Assembly (NCBI GenBank): GCA_947184155.2
Contig: CAMXCT020001454.1
Location: 50,001 to 114,000, forward strand
Source of the DNA: Cladocopium goreaui
Taxonomy: Eukaryota; Sar; Dinophyceae; Suessiales; Symbiodiniaceae
DNA length: 64,000 bases
Direction: 5' to 3'
In this document: positions 1 through 10,075 of the stretch, in pieces
Layout: each line of letters opens with the position of its first letter
Numbering within the stretch: position 1 is the first letter of the stretch
Notes under the pieces: model-generated
What the model saw: only the letters and a program-made list of their open reading frames with translations
The model's database searches: none
What the model was told of the DNA's origin: nothing
Program-made: the position numbers and the translations under genes

Positions 1-1548
1 CAAGGAGCATTACTTCCAATTTCCGGATGTGTTGCCAAGCTGTACATTCGATCTTGAGTTCTCTCCACTTGTCCCAGTTTTCTGCTTTCAGTTCTCCAGG
101 AAAACGTTGCAACCTTTTCTTTAGACACTAAACTTGGCAGGCAAACTTCGTCCAATTCGTCCAAGGCACCCATGTAGTAACGCCAGAACTCACCCCGATC
201 CAACTGATCTTTTTCGCTCAACTGCATGTGCCTTGGAGAAAATGTGGAGACGTACTGGGGGAGAATCATCCGATTCCTCGTGGTTTAATGGCAAAAATTT
301 GTGGTACAGTAAATCATTTACAGCACCAACCTAGGAGACAATTGTTGCTTACATAATAGTCATATAAGTTATATAAGTTTTATAAGTTATATATATATAC
401 ATACCTGTATATTATCATATATTTGATATCGTCTATGATCTCCCACTTTCCCACTTTCTGGTTGGTTTCATCCCCAATTTTTGCCAAAATTGGTGCCAGC
501 CAGGTGCTTGTTCATGGTGTTGAGCTCTGATCGTCCCCAGTCAAAGATACAAACCTCGGGGTTTAACCGGGTTGCTGTGATTCACCCAGCCTTTCACGGG
601 AGATGCTTCGAAGTTCTCACCACGTTATGGAGTTGCGTGGTGCAAAACTGAGACTCGCAAATCCATTGATGCCTTATCTCAATTGACTCAAGGGAAACAG
701 AATGGAAACAGAATGGGTTTATATTTACTGAAGTATCCTGCATTCTTTGACAAGTTAACTCGACTTCATCAACTCGGCTACAGTACTTCTCCATGGCAAC
801 AGATCCTGTGTGGACAGCTTGGAGCCAGGAGGATACACCAAGGATTCACCCACAAACGCTACCAAGAAGCCAAGGTCGACTTCCTCACTTCCTGCAAGGT
901 CACAAACACATCGACACCTGCACTATTGAAAAGGCTAGCACACTGAAGGGGAAAAACCTGAACCGGCTGGGGCTTGCATAACTTTAATACTCACAATTAC
1001 TTTCAGTTACTTTCATATTACTTCGCCTCCTGTGACTGCATCGCCAGCTGACAGCGGTCAGTGTCGAAGTCTCCCATGGTGCCAATGGTCGAATTTTATT
1101 GTACAAACCCATCAAGGAAAAAAATATCACCTAAGCTTCCTGGAACTAACGTTTTTTCACATTTTTTTGGGGGGATGGTAACTCCACCATGTTTCTATTC
1201 TAAGGACCACGGCGTCCTCCTCTCCGCCCTTGCGCTGCGGCAAGCTCCCAGAATCAAAGCCCAAGCCCACGGAACTGCCAATCCTGGAGATTTAGGAACT
1301 TCAATCCAACTATGGCGATGTGTACACGCACATACAGTAGTGTATACGGATAAAACTGTAATTCGAAAATGTATGTATATATATATATATACAATATACA
1401 TTATATATGCACATAGAGACTGTATGTAAATATATACTATTTCTTTTGGCGAGATGAAAAGTTTGCAACTCGCTGTGGAAATTCGACATTTACAGTATTG
1501 AGATTTAGTCACCAAGTATCAACCCGGGAAGCTCAACGAAAAAACATT
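1..1548. other. Intergenic, no gene recognised
   Basis: No open frame here has recognisable protein motifs. The stretch contains AT-rich runs around 355-425 and short TA repeats at 1375-1400. Short frames at 683-981 and 1061-1429 lack any domain or biased codon pattern that I can support. Confidence 0.6.
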
Positions 1549-1895
1549 TGTATATTATATATATATTATATTATATTATATTATATTATATATTATATAT
1601 ATTATATAGTGTATATATATTATTTAGTGTATATATATTATATAGTGTATATATATTATATAGTGTATATATATATTATATTATATATTATATTTTATAT
1701 ATTATATATTATATATTATATATTATATTATATTATATTAAATTATATTATATATTATATATATTATATATATTATATATATTTTATATATATTATATAT
1801 TATATATTATATATATTATATATATTATATATTATATATATTATATATTATATATTATATATTATGTATTATATATTATATATTATATATTATAT
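1549..1895. repeat. TA-rich microsatellite, left part
   Basis: Almost pure alternation of TATAT and ATTAT units, with a few interspersed AGTG steps. It ends abruptly at 1895, where the B2 repeat of the first YR retrotransposon begins. The same kind of sequence resumes at 9536 after the element, so the two blocks look like one satellite split by insertion. Confidence 0.9.
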
Positions 1896-1983
1896 AAGGT
1901 GCACAGCTCTGCATTTTTCACCCTTTGCTTCAGAGTGGTGCATAGGCTGATGGCGTCGCACCTTTCAAATTGTTGGCATCCAT
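1896..1983 (-). repeat. B2 split direct repeat of YR element 1
   Basis: An 88-bp copy of B1 (2091-2178) with one mismatch (GGC here, GGT in B1). It forms the outer downstream end of the minus-strand element and borders the TA microsatellite. Confidence 0.9.
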
Positions 1984-2044
1984 CAGCAGAAATGAATTCG
2001 AGCATGGAACTGTGGATTTGGTGGTGCCAGGGGTGGTCGGTGGG

Positions 2045-2090
2045 TACGGCTTGAGAGGGTGCATTACGAGACCATTCCCCTTAAACATTC
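2045..2090 (-). repeat. A2 split direct repeat of YR element 1
   Basis: A 46-bp perfect copy of A1 (9490-9535), directly abutting B1. The A2/B1 junction should reproduce the sequence of the circular intermediate. Positions 1984-2044 separate it from B2. Confidence 0.9.
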
Positions 2091-2178
2091 AAGGTGCACA
2101 GCTCTGCATTTTTCACCCTTTGCTTCAGAGTGGTGCATAGGCTGATGGTGTCGCACCTTTCAAATTGTTGGCATCCAT
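2091..2178 (-). repeat. B1 split direct repeat of YR element 1
   Basis: An 88-bp copy of B2, lying just downstream of the recombinase stop codon at 2197 on the minus strand. Confidence 0.9.
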
Positions 2179-2196
2179 TTTTTCCATTCTGTACTC

Positions 2197-3237
2197 CTAC
2201 CTAGTTCCATGCGAGAAAAACCAAGCCCATGTCGTGCTTGGGAACTGTGCTCTATGAAACGAAGCTGCCACTTCTAACACCTCTGGAAACATCTCCATTG
2301 CCTGCAGTACTTTTGCCTTCGCATCTGTGTGCAGATCATTGAGATAAGTAGCCGCAGCTACTTCCTGAAGGTATATTTCCATAGATCTAAAACTCGCCCA
2401 GCGACCTCTGCGCCGGACAAGCTCAGCAGACTCCGTTGCAGTGATCAACCAAGTGGCTTCGCCTGGGCGCAGCGAAGCCAGTGTCAGTGGTTTTGGTTTC
2501 TGTCCTGCTCGAACTGGAAGGCCTAGTTTCTCCAGTACCTTGTTCAGTCGATTTCGAAGTGTGGCTCCAGACATAGGCCAGAGCTGGTCACCTTTCTTCA
2601 GAGTTCCAAAACCTAGTTCAATCACTGCTATGAGATCTGGCTGTTCAACTTTTCCTGCTTGATGACGGGCGGCTCTAAATCTTGTCTTTGGCTCCTTGAT
2701 TCTAATTAGGGCAAAGCTATTTGTTCCAGCAACATCAGATGGTAGGACCAAATCTTGACGAACTGCTTGGTAAACCTCCCCAATACGAAGCAAGGCTCCC
2801 CATGCCAAAGCAATGCATGCTGCTTCTTGGCGCCAACCCCAAAGAAGCATGACAGACAGGATTGCGAGCAAAACTTGGAACGGCATCGACACATGGTGTT
2901 CTGTTGGCTCAAAAGAACCCCATAGAAACGCAAGGTCCCAAGCTTGTTGAAGGGATCTTCGTAACACTGGCCTCCTTGCAGCTACAGAATTGATTGTCTC
3001 ACTGAAGTGGAAATATGGCTTGCCTTCACGAAACAAGAACCTCCCATATTCAGTAAGATGCTGGTTGATAGAGTCCAGGTTTGGGGGGTTCGCCATGAAA
3101 ATCTCCTCAAAATCATAGCTATTCCAAATCAACCAGCTCTTGAATCGCTCCAGCAAATCAACTCGTGCTGCGACAGTGGCTTCCGTAGTGCGTCTTCCAT
3201 CTCCCAGTGTCACACCAGCTCTGGCAGCTTGTCGCAT
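2197..3237 (-). CDS. Tyrosine recombinase of YR element 1
   Basis: A 346-codon frame, taking the in-frame ATG at 3237; the frame stays open to 3729 and overlaps the end of pol (stop at 3317). Recognisable catalytic features are an arginine in ALLRIGE, a lysine-rich beta region (IKEPKTR), a second arginine in LASLRPGEATWL, the RRRGRWAS segment and the presumed nucleophile tyrosine in MEIYLQE. These fit the DIRS-type integrase fold, which joins a circular cDNA to the target without a DDE integrase. It is the last gene of the element on this strand, directly before repeat B1. The histidine of the classical HxxR motif is not obvious, so activity is uncertain. No stops or frameshifts are seen. Confidence 0.78.
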   Translation of the reverse strand: MRQAARAGVTLGDGRRTTEATVAARVDLLERFKSWLIWNSYDFEEIFMANPPNLDSINQHLTEYGRFLFREGKPYFHFSETINSVAARRPVLRRSLQQAWDLAFLWGSFEPTEHHVSMPFQVLLAILSVMLLWGWRQEAACIALAWGALLRIGEVYQAVRQDLVLPSDVAGTNSFALIRIKEPKTRFRAARHQAGKVEQPDLIAVIELGFGTLKKGDQLWPMSGATLRNRLNKVLEKLGLPVRAGQKPKPLTLASLRPGEATWLITATESAELVRRRGRWASFRSMEIYLQEVAAATYLNDLHTDAKAKVLQAMEMFPEVLEVAASFHRAQFPSTTWAWFFSHGTR

Positions 3238-3316
3238 TCGATCACCATGGCTAATTCCTCCCTTTGGAGGCACCGCACCTACCCCTACAGACAAAACCCA
3301 AATCCAACCAGACAAT

Positions 3317-6300
3317 CTAAAAGATTGACAGAGACACGGGAGGAGGAAGATGATGATTTGGGGGGAGAGGCATAAATCCAAAACCAGGCCCCTCTCCTGG
3401 GAACCCCAAAGTAGCATCAAAGTCCATGTAGGCAAGTGGTGATGGCAAGTGTGTAATTGGATGAATGCGCAGACACTCCTGGGAGCAAAAGAAAAAGGGC
3501 AGATCTGGATTGAGGAGGAGAACAAGGCGTATCCAGTTAGACGCCCATCTCCTACTTTTTGATACCTTCTGGATCCACTGCAAGGCCTTTGCTGGGAGCT
3601 TTCGGAGGATTGATGCAGGCACTGGAGGGGGGATATCAGTATCTCGTGAAGGATGGTCAGCTGGCATGATCCTTGTAGGAGTAAACCTCCCTGCCATATA
3701 TAGTCCGTATGCAACTGACAAGGCCGCACTCTGCCTCAGGAAAGGTCTGAGGGCGTTGGAAGATGTCCTGCCTCTCATCATGCTGGATCTGGAAACATGT
3801 GAGTCACCAAGATAAACTGTCCTGCTGTCACCACCTTCACATGCCAAACGCCTCATCAGCCTCAGTGTGCTGGCTGTCTCAAGCAAATTGATATGGGAGG
3901 CGCCTTTCCATCTCCAAGCATCAGTCTTTTTCCAAGGAAAAGCAACTGCCAAGTCATTTGAAACTGGGTCTTCTAGCCCCTCCACCTTCAGCGCACACTT
4001 CTCCTCAGCCTTCTTCAGAGCATCCAAATGCTCTCTGAAAACTTTCGCGATCGCCTCTGCCAATGCTGGGGTGTATGTGGCAGAGGGTCGCGTGTATTTG
4101 CCCTCAATCCTCACATGAAAGTGGTCTCGTGTGCAAGGTCTTGCCAGGGACTCTGTGCTCATGTTGATGGATAAAAAGGAGAACTCCTTCATGTGGATAG
4201 AACCATACGCACAAGATGCCAGTGAAATTTCTGAAGCACCCAGCGCATACATGTTTGTCCACATTGTCAGCCTCTTCATCTTTGACCTTCGAGTCTGCTC
4301 CAACATCCCAAAAGAGTGAGTCCTTCTGCATGTAAACAAGATACTGATTCCTGCTCCCGCCATGAGGTTCCCATGCAGCACCCTAGGGTGTGTTCTGTCA
4401 AAGCCCAAGGGATTCTCATAGCTCCTCAACGCTGGATACGCAGCAGGACTGAAAGTCGTACAAGGGGGAGCAATCATGACAGCGAGGATCCGTTTCTCTT
4501 CCAACATGAAATTGAGCCATTGGATAACCCTGAAGTCTCCCATATTGTAATGCCTGCTGTATGAAATGTCCAGCACTAGTGCACAAACAATCCCCAACTC
4601 AATGGCATACTTGGTGACGACTCCTGCTCCTCCAAATACTTCACAAAATTCAAACCTCAACCCAATAGGACGTGGGACACCTTCATGCATGACCTCAACC
4701 TCTGGAAAGCCATAGCACTTCTGCTCGTAGTTCTCATCGTGAGAATGGAGGACAGCGGCTGCTCTGTTCAACAAAGGGACATTTGCACCTTTCTTGTCAG
4801 AGGACCTCCAGAGAAATTTTGCAAGCTCACGATCAACCGTGGTTTGCGCAATGCCTCCCATAGTGTTCGAAGCGTCTGTCGCATAGATGACTGGGTTCAT
4901 TGCCGCTGCAAGATTTGCACACATAACTGGCATCAGCGCAGCTACCAAAGCTAACTCCTCAGCAGCAACTCTACTGAGAGGCCAGAGGACAGGCCTGTTT
5001 GGGTCGAGCTCCTCAGGAGGTATCACCCTGAAAACTTGGTGAAGGATTGCCATCAAAGGTCTCCTGAACATCATTGCAGACACAATTGATCCAACTAGGC
5101 TTGAATGAAGCGCATCGCTGGTATAGGGGAGTGATGCGGAGACTGCTGCAACTGTGGCAAGTGCTAACCTTTTCTCCGCTGGAACCCCACAAACAACAGC
5201 TCCATCTCGCACTATCTCTTCCCTTGAATCAACTTCTGCTCCAACAATTTTGAACCTCAGCTCACCCCAGACATCTTTGTCATCAGACCCCAGAATACCT
5301 TCTTGTTGGTATGCTGCCTTTGCCCTCATCATCCTCTCTTGCGCCTGCAGAAAGGCACATGAATCACTGGCGCTGCTGCCTTTTGCAACCACAAAATAAT
5401 CGTCTATCACCAGACCCTCTGTGACTGCATCATCCAAAACTGCTGCATCTGAAACATGCCGAGTGCACGGTTCAAGGAGGTTGGAAGCTGAAAGCAAACC
5501 CTCATGCGCACTGCAGGCTATCTCAACTCCTAGATGATCTCCCTGAAAAATAGCTGAAAACGCCACTGCGACAAGCGACTCATCATCAACTAAGATGCTC
5601 CTCTGGCAGCCGTGCAGAAAATCACCTGCAGCCTCTCTGCCTGCTCTTCTTGCTCGCACAAACCTAGATTTGCAATCACCATAGCCCTTCAAACCACGAA
5701 ACTTGGAAAGCTTAAAGAGAGGGTAGATCACATTGCTCCTGCTCCTCTCCCACGTGGTCTGGAACTGATGGTAAAAATCTTTGCGGTCTGTTGCAAAACC
5801 CCTCAATACCTCCTTATATGGCTCTGGCATGATCTGAAGCAAAGAAACCCCTGTGGGCAGGCTATGTGAAGGGCCTTCTGCAATCTTCCCTTCAACATAG
5901 TTTTTGCCTCTGCGATCGCCGATCTGTCGGTCAGCTAGGGGGTTCTTGTAGTTGTTGAACACGCGAGTGTAAAGCCGTGGGTCTTGCGGGCATAGGTCAG
6001 AGGGGATGAGTCTCAAAAGATCTTTCTCATCCCACACTCTCGCAAGATTGATGGTCTCCTCAGGATCTTCCGCAAGGACATTGGGACACTCCTCCCTGGG
6101 GGGTAGGATGTCAAACTCATTGAACTTCGGCTCTTGAAAGGGCATGAAGAACAGGTCATTCAAAAACGGCACACAATCCCACTGGCCCTGTCCTGTAATC
6201 TTGAGGCGTGAGGCCTGCAAACTCCTGTAGGGCCGTAGCTCCTCTGCCTGGTCATTGCAAAGGCCAACAGGAGCTCCAGCACTGCTCTGATGATACTTAG

Positions 6301-6985
6301 ACTTCTCATCAAGCCCGCACCTGACTAGGACTTCAAGCAGTTCATTGGTTCTTGCATCTAATTGAAAACTCTTCCGTCCACACCCTGCCATTGTGGCAAA
6401 ATTGGATAGGACGCTCGCCTTGATGAGCGTCATCAGCCTTCTGAATACCCGCAGGTGGTGCTGATTAGGACGCCTCCGAAGAAGCCCCAAACTAGCCAAA
6501 GGAGCCCTGTCATGCAAGAAGTTGAGCGCCATCACGGCAACATGTAAGAGCTTCCTCCTCGCCCGCAAATTTCGAGCTGCGCTGTTCATCTTCTTCGGGC
6601 CTCCACTCCAAACGCTGGAAAATGGAAAAGGAATGGGAAACAAGGCGGTTGAGAGGCTGTCATCATGACCCCCTCGGCAAAGGGTGATGGATCTCAAGAG
6701 GTAGAGAGAAAATGAAGTCCTTGAAGCCAAAAGCCTCCTGACCTGTACCTCGACCCAGATTGGAATAGGCACTTTACCAGGCAATGCTTCCGGAAAAATG
6801 CCAAGTTGTTTGAATTCTTTTGCCTGGGTCTGCCTGCCCCCATCCTCCTCCTCCCCATCCCAAGACGCCTGCCTGTCACGCAAGGCCACAGTTGGCCCCG
6901 TTGATTCACCTCTCCCGAAAATCACGGTCCTGGGAAACCCAGGCCGCGCTGACATAGAAGAGCTCGGTGAAGGATCCTCAACGGT
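3317..6985 (-). CDS. Pol polyprotein of YR element 1: RT, RNase H with nested methyltransferase-like domain
   Basis: Open without a stop from the end of gag to 3317. There is no clear own start (first ATG after the gag stop is at 6589), so translation may depend on frameshifting from gag. RT motif A is D-x-x-D-FYHQF near 5775 and motif C is VIDDYF near 5400. RNase H begins with YATDAS near 4880, but its glutamate (HINLLE, near 3885), second aspartate (GDSHV, near 3808) and final aspartate (PADHPSRD, near 3655) lie about 1 kb further on. Between them sits a domain with FEVFGGAG-like motif I (CEVFGGAG), LVLDIS, APPCTTFS (near 4465) and LEQTRRSK, resembling a cytosine-C5 methyltransferase. The same reading frame also runs open upstream through gag, but there it reads as a shadow of gag. 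The methyltransferase assignment rests on motif spacing only. Confidence 0.75.
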   Translation of the reverse strand, partial: TVEDPSPSSSMSARPGFPRTVIFGRGESTGPTVALRDRQASWDGEEEDGGRQTQAKEFKQLGIFPEALPGKVPIPIWVEVQVRRLLASRTSFSLYLLRSITLCRGGHDDSLSTALFPIPFPFSSVWSGGPKKMNSAARNLRARRKLLHVAVMALNFLHDRAPLASLGLLRRRPNQHHLRVFRRLMTLIKASVLSNFATMAGCGRKSFQLDARTNELLEVLVRCGLDEKSKYHQSSAGAPVGLCNDQAEELRPYRSLQASRLKITGQGQWDCVPFLNDLFFMPFQEPKFNEFDILPPREECPNVLAEDPEETINLARVWDEKDLLRLIPSDLCPQDPRLYTRVFNNYKNPLADRQIGDRRGKNYVEGKIAEGPSHSLPTGVSLLQIMPEPYKEVLRGFATDRKDFYHQFQTTWERSRSNVIYPLFKLSKFRGLKGYGDCKSRFVRARRAGREAAGDFLHGCQRSILVDDESLVAVAFSAIFQGDHLGVEIACSAHEGLLSASNLLEPCTRHVSDAAVLDDAVTEGLVIDDYFVVAKGSSASDSCAFLQAQERMMRAKAAYQQEGILGSDDKDVWGELRFKIVGAEVDSREEIVRDGAVVCGVPAEKRLALATVAAVSASLPYTSDALHSSLVGSIVSAMMFRRPLMAILHQVFRVIPPEELDPNRPVLWPLSRVAAEELALVAALMPVMCANLAAAMNPVIYATDASNTMGGIAQTTVDRELAKFLWRSSDKKGANVPLLNRAAAVLHSHDENYEQKCYGFPEVEVMHEGVPRPIGLRFEFCEVFGGAGVVTKYAIELGIVCALVLDISYSRHYNMGDFRVIQWLNFMLEEKRILAVMIAPPCTTFSPAAYPALRSYENPLGFDRTHPRVLHGNLMAGAGISILFTCRRTHSFGMLEQTRRSKMKRLTMWTNMYALGASEISLASCAYGSIHMKEFSFLSINMSTESLARPCTRDHFHVRIEGKYTRPSATYTPALAEAIAKVFREHLDALKKAEEKCALKVEGLEDPVSNDLAVAFPWKKTDAWRWKGASHINLLETASTLRLMRRLACEGGDSRTVYLGDSHVSRSSMMRGRTSSNALRPFLRQSAALSVAYGLYMAGRFTPTRIMPADHPSRDTDIPPPVPASILRKLPAKALQWIQKVSKSRRWASNWIRLVLLLNPDLPFFFCSQECLRIHPITHLPSPLAYMDFDATLGFPGEGPGFGFMPLPPNHHLPPPVSLSIF

Positions 6986-6999
6986 GCCAGGACTCTCCT

Positions 7000-8427
7000 C
7001 TAGTCCTTTGGGGCCTCTGCGTTGGCTGCGTTGGATGATCCTGCGGTTCCTCCTCCCTGCCATTTTGGCTTCCTTTTTGGTTTTGGCTTTGGCGTAGCAT
7101 TGGAGTTTTCCTGAGCTGGCACTGGATAGGTCTTCTTGTTCATCTCTGCCTTCCTGTTTTGAATATAATCCAACTCTTTCGCATACGCCAATGCCACTGT
7201 TGCCCATCGCTGTGCACAAAGAGGGGCAAAAGCCCTCAGTCTCGACTGAGCCGCAGCCGATCTGAAAGCCCACAGCTGGGTGGGGGGCTCTTCCAGCAAG
7301 GTCAGCTGGTAAGCCAGATCCCAGCGGTTGCCATCTTGCACTGCCTGCTCGATGGCCGTCATCGTCAATGCTAGATGCTCCCTGACCCCCTCCATATCGT
7401 TGTTCAAAGCTGCATCGAACACATGAGCCAAGCTGTATTGAACCAGCCCCATCTCGCGACAAGCACCGTAGCCACCGAATTTCTCTAAGTAGGTGACCAT
7501 TGACAGCTCCATGTTCTGTGCTGCTTCTAGGCTGGTCGGCGGCCTGGTGGCAGGTTTCATTCTCCTGCATGCATTTTGAACAACTGCCAAGAAAAAATTC
7601 CCTGACCTGTTGGCGAGCTCTAGCTGCAGCTTTTCTCTGCCTTGGGCCCCCCTGGACCCCAAGGATATCCCTGAGGCACTTTGCTGCCCATCCAACAGAG
7701 GGTCTCCTCCTTGTTGTAATTGGCTGACCAGGTTCGTTAAGGCCCTTGACTGCTCCAAAACTGCCTGAGCTAGAATCCCTCCTCCTGGCATTTGCTCCTC
7801 CATGCCCTCTCCTCCTTCCTCGATCTGAGCCTGGAGTGGGTCTTGGTGAGGTGGCTGCGCAACTAAGGCCCGAGTGCGAGGGGGGCTTCCAATCATCTTG
7901 GCAAAACTCTGCAGCGGAGCCGAAACTGGCTGCTGGCTGGCTCTCGGCGGGACAGCTTTTGCTTGGGCCTCCCACTTGGCCCTCAACTCCTCTTGGCCAT
8001 CTTTGAGAGATGCAACCTGAGCTGTCAGCAAGGGAAGGATCTCTGAAATTGACCCTAGCTGCTCTGCCAAACTCGTGGTCGTGATTCTCTTGGCCTTTGG
8101 CTTTGCACTTGTTTTTGGAGATGGCATCATGGGAGGCTGCAGATGAGGCTCCTCCAAAAGTGCTTGGTCTTCTACCGCAGAGTAAAATACTAGGGCAGGA
8201 TCTTCCTGGCTCTGCAAAAGCCATGCCCTCGTAGCAGTCATCAAAGGCTCGACTGCTGGCAACACGGCGGGGTCTATGGCAAAGGTTGTGACCCCCTCGG
8301 GAACTGGGCTTGGCATGACAGATATGTAATTGAAAGCCACTGTATCTGCATCCACTACCAAGACTTCGATCACTTCCTCTGCAAAAACCCTCTCGAGAAG
8401 GGACTTGGAACGTGGTGTGAGGACCAA
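7000..8427 (-). CDS. Gag-like protein of YR element 1
   Basis: A 475-codon frame upstream of pol. It is rich in Gln, Ala, Pro and Glu, has a central helical region (for example QALLEEP, then LEQSRALTNLVSQLQQ) and ends in a basic tail (TPKPKPKRKPK) that could bind RNA. No zinc knuckle is visible. A coding-looking stretch in the pol frame from ATG at 8643 to about 8400 (MATMTFPTYEEDVD...) seems to be the natural N-terminus, so a one-base shift near 8400 may have split the original gag. It ends at 7000, where the pol frame takes over. Function as a capsid protein is inferred from position. Confidence 0.6.
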   Translation of the reverse strand: MVLTPRSKSLLERVFAEEVIEVLVVDADTVAFNYISVMPSPVPEGVTTFAIDPAVLPAVEPLMTATRAWLLQSQEDPALVFYSAVEDQALLEEPHLQPPMMPSPKTSAKPKAKRITTTSLAEQLGSISEILPLLTAQVASLKDGQEELRAKWEAQAKAVPPRASQQPVSAPLQSFAKMIGSPPRTRALVAQPPHQDPLQAQIEEGGEGMEEQMPGGGILAQAVLEQSRALTNLVSQLQQGGDPLLDGQQSASGISLGSRGAQGREKLQLELANRSGNFFLAVVQNACRRMKPATRPPTSLEAAQNMELSMVTYLEKFGGYGACREMGLVQYSLAHVFDAALNNDMEGVREHLALTMTAIEQAVQDGNRWDLAYQLTLLEEPPTQLWAFRSAAAQSRLRAFAPLCAQRWATVALAYAKELDYIQNRKAEMNKKTYPVPAQENSNATPKPKPKRKPKWQGGGTAGSSNAANAEAPKD

Positions 8428-8628
8428 ACATTGAAAAAGGATTTCCTTCTGCTGCTTCTGCTAACGCATCTGCCGAAAGGGCTCCTGAGGGAAACACGAG
8501 AAGGGCACCACCTTCTCGTTTCAGCAACACCAAAACTTGGCTCATAATGCTTTCTCCAGGATCCCCTTCTAAAACTTCTACATTCATCATCAAAACTGTA
8601 TCCACATCTTCCTCGTAGGTCGGGAAAG

Positions 8629-9198
8629 TCATGGTCGCCATTGATGTGGCACTTCTGGCAAGGAGAATCCGGCAGCAAGGCAATAGATCTTCGCCTCACT
8701 CTTTGATGCAAAGCCGTGGGACAATGTGCCCTTGAAATCCTTGACAACGGAGCGGTAAATGGCCGCTGTTTCGCAGAGCAAAGGGCAACTGTAGCCTTCA
8801 GCCTGAAGAACGATGTAGACTGAATTTGGCAAATCGCAAGGCTTGCTGGGACGAGGTTTTCCGATCTTTCCTTCCAAAACGAATCTTGCCCAATGACCTG
8901 CCTCCCAGGCCCTGATAGCTCTGTCTTTTTTGGAAACCTTTCCCTCTCGGAGGGTGCTGCAAAAATCCAAAGCCCAAGCAGGCAAAGCAGGAATCTGACC
9001 AGCAAGGAAGTCGTATTGGGAACTGGTGGACTCAGCGACAGAAGCCGCAGAGCCAGCTGAGTGATAGGGACCTGGTTGATGGCCCCGCTCAATCCTATCC
9101 AACCTGAGGGAAAGGTCAGCCACCTGGATAGTCAGCAGTTCAATTGAGTGGGCCAGATCAGCTAGTTGAGATGCAAGGCCGGTGGAATCCAGGCTCAT
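8629..9198 (-). CDS. First ORF of YR element 1, unknown function
   Basis: A 189-codon frame, the first gene after repeat A1. The N-terminus has a heptad-like pattern (LASQLADLAHSIELLTIQVADL), suggesting a coiled coil; the rest shows no motif I recognise. Its TGA stop (8631-8629) overlaps an ATG of the next frame (ATGA arrangement at 8632-8629), and another ATG lies at 8643, so the second ORF could be translated by reinitiation or termination-coupled start. It could be an N-terminal gag segment rather than a separate protein. Confidence 0.5.
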   Translation of the reverse strand: MSLDSTGLASQLADLAHSIELLTIQVADLSLRLDRIERGHQPGPYHSAGSAASVAESTSSQYDFLAGQIPALPAWALDFCSTLREGKVSKKDRAIRAWEAGHWARFVLEGKIGKPRPSKPCDLPNSVYIVLQAEGYSCPLLCETAAIYRSVVKDFKGTLSHGFASKSEAKIYCLAAGFSLPEVPHQWRP

Positions 9199-9489
9199 TC
9201 AAATACCCCCTCAGCCTGGAGCGGTTCCCTCCAAATCCAAAGGGGAAAGGAAAAGGCCGGACAGGCCTGGGAAGATGAGAGAATCCCCTCCAGAACCAAA
9301 AGATAAGGAGAAATCCAATGGCGAGAGTGATAGAGATCCCAGAGGAGAGGCCAGCAATGAATGAGAGAAGCAGTGAGAAGATGGTCGGTGGACCGCAGTG
9401 AGAGGGACAGGCAAGTCCAAAGAAGTGAGTGGAAGAGGCCCACGACAGAAACTCTCCGACTTCAACCAAGGACGACAGGCTTGACCCCA

Positions 9490-9535
9490 TACGGCTTGAG
9501 AGGGTGCATTACGAGACCATTCCCCTTAAACATTC
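9490..9535 (-). repeat. A1 split direct repeat of YR element 1
   Basis: The outer upstream end of the minus-strand element, a 46-bp perfect match to A2 (2045-2090). TA microsatellite follows immediately at 9536. Confidence 0.9.
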
Positions 9536-10075
9536 ATTATATATTATATATTATGTATTATATATTATATATTATATATTATATATTATATATTATATAT
9601 TATATATTATATATTATATGTATATTATATTATATATATATCATATATTGTATATATATATATTGTATTTATATCAATCATATTATATATATATATATTA
9701 TATTATATTATATTATATTATATTATATTATTATATATTATATTATATTATATTATATTATCTTATATTATATTATACTATATTATATTATATTATATTA
9801 TATATATTATATTATATATATTATATTATATATATATTATATATATATATTATATATATTATATATATATATTATATTATATATATATATTATATTATAT
9901 TATATTATATATATATATCATATATTGTATATATATTATATATATATATATTGTATATACATCATATATTATGTATATATATATATATTATATATATTAT
10001 ATATCATATATTATATATATCATATATTATGTATATATATATATTATATTTTATATATATATTATATATATATGT
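9536..10075. repeat. TA-rich microsatellite, right part
   Basis: ATTATAT/TATATA units, ending in a short TG run. Continuation of the block at 1549-1895 on the far side of the YR element. Long open frames across it are low-complexity Tyr/Ile artefacts. Confidence 0.9.

Larger units (their letters stand above)
1896..9535 (-). mobile_element. Tyrosine-recombinase retrotransposon 1 (DIRS/PAT-like) with split direct repeats
   Basis: Read on the minus strand the order is A1 (9490-9535), ORFs (9198 to 2197), B1 (2091-2178), A2 (2045-2090), a 61-bp spacer, then B2 (1896-1983). A1 and A2 are identical over 46 bp, and B1 and B2 differ at one of 88 positions. B1 and A2 abut directly, which is the split-direct-repeat layout of PAT/Ngaro-type YR retrotransposons, which integrate through a circular intermediate without a target duplication. 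The coding part holds a short first ORF, a gag-like ORF, RT, a methyltransferase-like domain inside RNase H, and a tyrosine recombinase. Near-identical repeats and an uninterrupted 1.2-kilocodon pol frame suggest a recent insertion. Both flanks are TA microsatellite. Boundaries are uncertain by about one base because the flanks share an A. Confidence 0.88.

Noticed and set aside
1498..2054. Two long plus-strand frames rich in Tyr and Ile
   Set aside because: They run through TA microsatellite; the periodic codons explain the open frame.
7000..8683. N-terminal third of the 1,788-codon frame as part of pol
   Set aside because: From about 8400 to 7000 it overlaps the gag frame and has the composition of a shadow frame; only 8643-8400 looks genuinely coding.
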